The translations under genes were made by a program, and so were the position numbers. Shown one piece after another: positions 6,644 through 7,372 of a stretch of 7,372 nucleotides of DNA (its first letter is position 1; each line of letters begins with the position of its first letter). The notes beneath the pieces were generated by a model. It was not told where the DNA came from and searched no databases. It saw only the letters and a list, made by a program, of their open reading frames with translations. This DNA comes from Cellvibrionales bacterium UBA4451 (GTDB lineage: Bacteria; Pseudomonadota; Gammaproteobacteria; Pseudomonadales; Porticoccaceae). The DNA is taken from the NCBI GenBank assembly GCA_002390285.1, contig DGPB01000019.1:1-7372 (forward strand), given 5' to 3'.

Positions 6644-6719
6644 GCTGGCGTAGCTCAGTTGGTAGAGCAGCTGACTTGTAATCAGCCGGTCGGGGGTTCG
6701 ACTCCTCTCGCCAGCTCCA
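6644..6719 (+). tRNA. thrU: tRNA-Thr (anticodon UGU)
   Basis: A 76-nt cloverleaf with encoded CCA (6717-6719). The acceptor stem is GCTGGCG (6644-6650) with CGCCAGC (6709-6715). The anticodon stem GCTGA/TCAGC encloses the loop CTTGTAA, giving anticodon UGU, which reads ACA threonine codons. The GGTTCGA-type T-loop is present. It is first in the tRNA cluster, as thrU is in E. coli. Confidence 0.97.
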
Positions 6720-6761
6720 TAATTCCTTAGTTCGGTTGTTACGTTGTTGAATTTGACAGCC

Positions 6762-6794
6762 AGGCTGAAGGTGTGGACAATGTCCAGCCTTTTT
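6762..6794 (+). other. Terminator-like hairpin in the Thr-Tyr tRNA spacer
   Basis: AGGCTG (6762-6767) can pair with CAGCCT (6785-6790), ending in a five-T run (6790-6794). An inner GGAC/GTCC pairing (6775-6778 with 6782-6785) competes for one base. This lies 2 nt before tRNA-Tyr. In a cotranscribed tRNA operon it is more likely a processing structure or weak attenuator than a true end of transcription. Confidence 0.35.
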
Positions 6795-6796
6795 CC

Positions 6797-6880
6797 GCAG
6801 GGGTTCCCGAGTGGCCAAAGGGATCAGACTGTAACTCTGACGCGAAAGCTTCGGTGGTTCGAATCCACCCCCCTGCACCA
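6797..6880 (+). tRNA. tyrU: tRNA-Tyr (anticodon GUA)
   Basis: An 84-nt class II tRNA with encoded CCA (6878-6880). The acceptor stem is GCAGGGG (6797-6803) with CCCCTGC (6870-6876). The anticodon stem TCAGA/TCTGA holds the loop CTGTAAC, so the anticodon is GUA. The long variable arm (about 6841-6852) is expected for bacterial tRNA-Tyr. It is second in the cluster, as in E. coli. Confidence 0.97.
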
Positions 6881-6987
6881 AGTTGATGTAAGGCACACAA
6901 ATTGTTGGTGTGTTATGCGAAGAGCGGCTTCGTAGAGTGATGAGACCGTTTGTAAGTTATCAGGGCATATAGTGTGGCTTGGTAACA

Positions 6988-7021
6988 TTTTTAGATAGCT
7001 GCCCGTGGCAGCCGCTAAAAA
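6988..7021 (+). other. Hairpin in the Tyr-Gly tRNA spacer
   Basis: TTTTTAG (6988-6994) pairs with CTAAAAA (7015-7021). Inside it, past a small internal loop, GCTGCC (6998-7003) pairs with GGCAGC (7007-7012) around a CGT loop. That is 13 bp in all. The spacer between these tRNAs is long (189 nt, 6881-7069) and holds no gene that I can see. The hairpin is a likely RNase processing site in the precursor; this role is inferred. Confidence 0.5.
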
Positions 7022-7069
7022 GTTGTTGGATGCCCGGCAGGGTTGAGGCTCGATAGGTAGCGGCGATAG

Positions 7070-7143
7070 GCGGGTATAGTTCATTGGTAGAACGTCAGCC
7101 TTCCAAGCTGAATAGGCGGGTTCGATTCCCGCTACCCGCTCCA
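7070..7143 (+). tRNA. glyT: tRNA-Gly (anticodon UCC)
   Basis: A 74-nt cloverleaf with encoded CCA (7141-7143). The acceptor stem is GCGGGTA (7070-7076) with TACCCGC (7133-7139). The anticodon stem TCAGC/GCTGA holds the loop CTTCCAA, giving anticodon UCC for GGA and GGG codons. It is nearly identical, from memory, to E. coli glyT and holds the same third place in the cluster. Confidence 0.97.
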
Positions 7144-7168
7144 AATACTGCCGGCAGAGAAAGATAAT

Positions 7169-7244
<76 letters not shown>

Positions 7245-7248
7245 TTGT

Positions 7249-7279
7249 TCCTCGAGGGTTGTATCTCGAGGAGTTTTTT
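7249..7279 (+). terminator. Intrinsic terminator or attenuator between tRNA-Thr and tuf
   Basis: TCCTCGAG (7249-7256) pairs perfectly with CTCGAGGA (7265-7272), an 8-bp stem with an 8-nt loop. One G and six Ts (7274-7279) follow. It starts 5 nt after the tRNA-Thr CCA end and lies 62 nt before tuf. The layout is that of a Rho-independent terminator. Because tuf normally depends on the tRNA promoter, it may be a partial terminator that sets the tRNA to EF-Tu ratio, or a processing signal. Confidence 0.7.
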
Positions 7280-7329
7280 GTGTTTGAGTACTGAGCCCGA
7301 ATGAGGAGAGCTCGTTTTATTAATCCGGG

Positions 7330-7334
7330 GGAGG
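7330..7334 (+). promoter_or_regulatory. Ribosome binding site of tuf
   Basis: GGAGG sits 7 nt before the tuf ATG, inside the longer purine run GGGGGAGG (7327-7334). It is an excellent Shine-Dalgarno match, as expected for one of the most highly translated genes. Confidence 0.9.
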
Positions 7335-7341
7335 CAGTCAC

Positions 7342-7372
7342 ATGTCCAAGGAAAAATTTGAAAGAAACAAAC
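7342..7372 (+). CDS. tuf: Elongation factor Tu, N-terminus (partial)
   Basis: Only ten codons lie inside the window: MSKEKFERNK. This is the typical start of gammaproteobacterial EF-Tu (next residues usually PHVNVGTIGHVDHGKT). EF-Tu is the GTPase that brings aminoacyl-tRNA to the ribosome. The upstream Thr-Tyr-Gly-Thr tRNA cluster identifies this as the tufB-type copy. If the locus stays conserved, secE and nusG should follow. Confidence 0.93.
   Translation, partial: MSKEKFERNK

Overview
The window reads as ordinary gammaproteobacterial chromosome. It carries one of the best conserved neighbourhoods in that class: the end of an rRNA operon, then birA, a pantothenate kinase, the tRNA cluster Thr(UGU)-Tyr-Gly-Thr(GGU), and the start of tuf. 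In E. coli the same block reads rrnB-murB-birA-coaA-thrU-tyrU-glyT-thrT-tufB. Here the kinase is the type III enzyme CoaX and is followed by a SPOR-domain protein, which is the arrangement I know from Pseudomonas and its relatives. A non-enteric gammaproteobacterium (Pseudomonas/Cellvibrio/Marinobacter-like) is therefore likely. I cannot name the genus.

Layout. Positions 1-256 are the 3' end of 23S rRNA, starting at the sarcin-ricin loop. Positions 402-520 are 5S rRNA, followed by a strong intrinsic terminator (528-562). Positions 563-3194 are the accessory part. They hold a small membrane-anchored protein gene broken by one in-frame TAA (767-1279), a possible 23-codon leader ORF overlapping its start, a 54-nt imperfect inverted repeat at a convergent gene junction (1313-1366), and a reverse-strand malonyl-CoA synthetase gene (matB, 1388-2902). 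A 292-bp divergent intergenic region follows. Positions 3195-6512 form a compact forward operon: a TauE/SafE-type permease, birA, coaX and a SPOR-domain protein, with junctions of +1, -4 and +9 nt. A recognisable sigma70-type promoter with a GC-rich discriminator (6587-6615) then precedes four tRNA genes (6644-7244). A hairpin with a T-tract (7249-7279) and the first ten codons of tuf end the window.

How the genes relate. rRNA, tRNAs and EF-Tu are translation machinery. BirA attaches biotin to acetyl-CoA carboxylase (which makes malonyl-CoA), CoaX starts CoA synthesis, and MatB makes malonyl-CoA from malonate and CoA. The birA-coaX pair is ancestral here, so only matB and the permease look like additions, and a functional link to malonyl-CoA supply is a hypothesis. 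I found no clear candidate for a new defence, mobile or regulatory system. The points most worth checking are the nonsense-interrupted gene with its leader ORF, the inverted repeat, and the terminator-like hairpin between the last tRNA and tuf.
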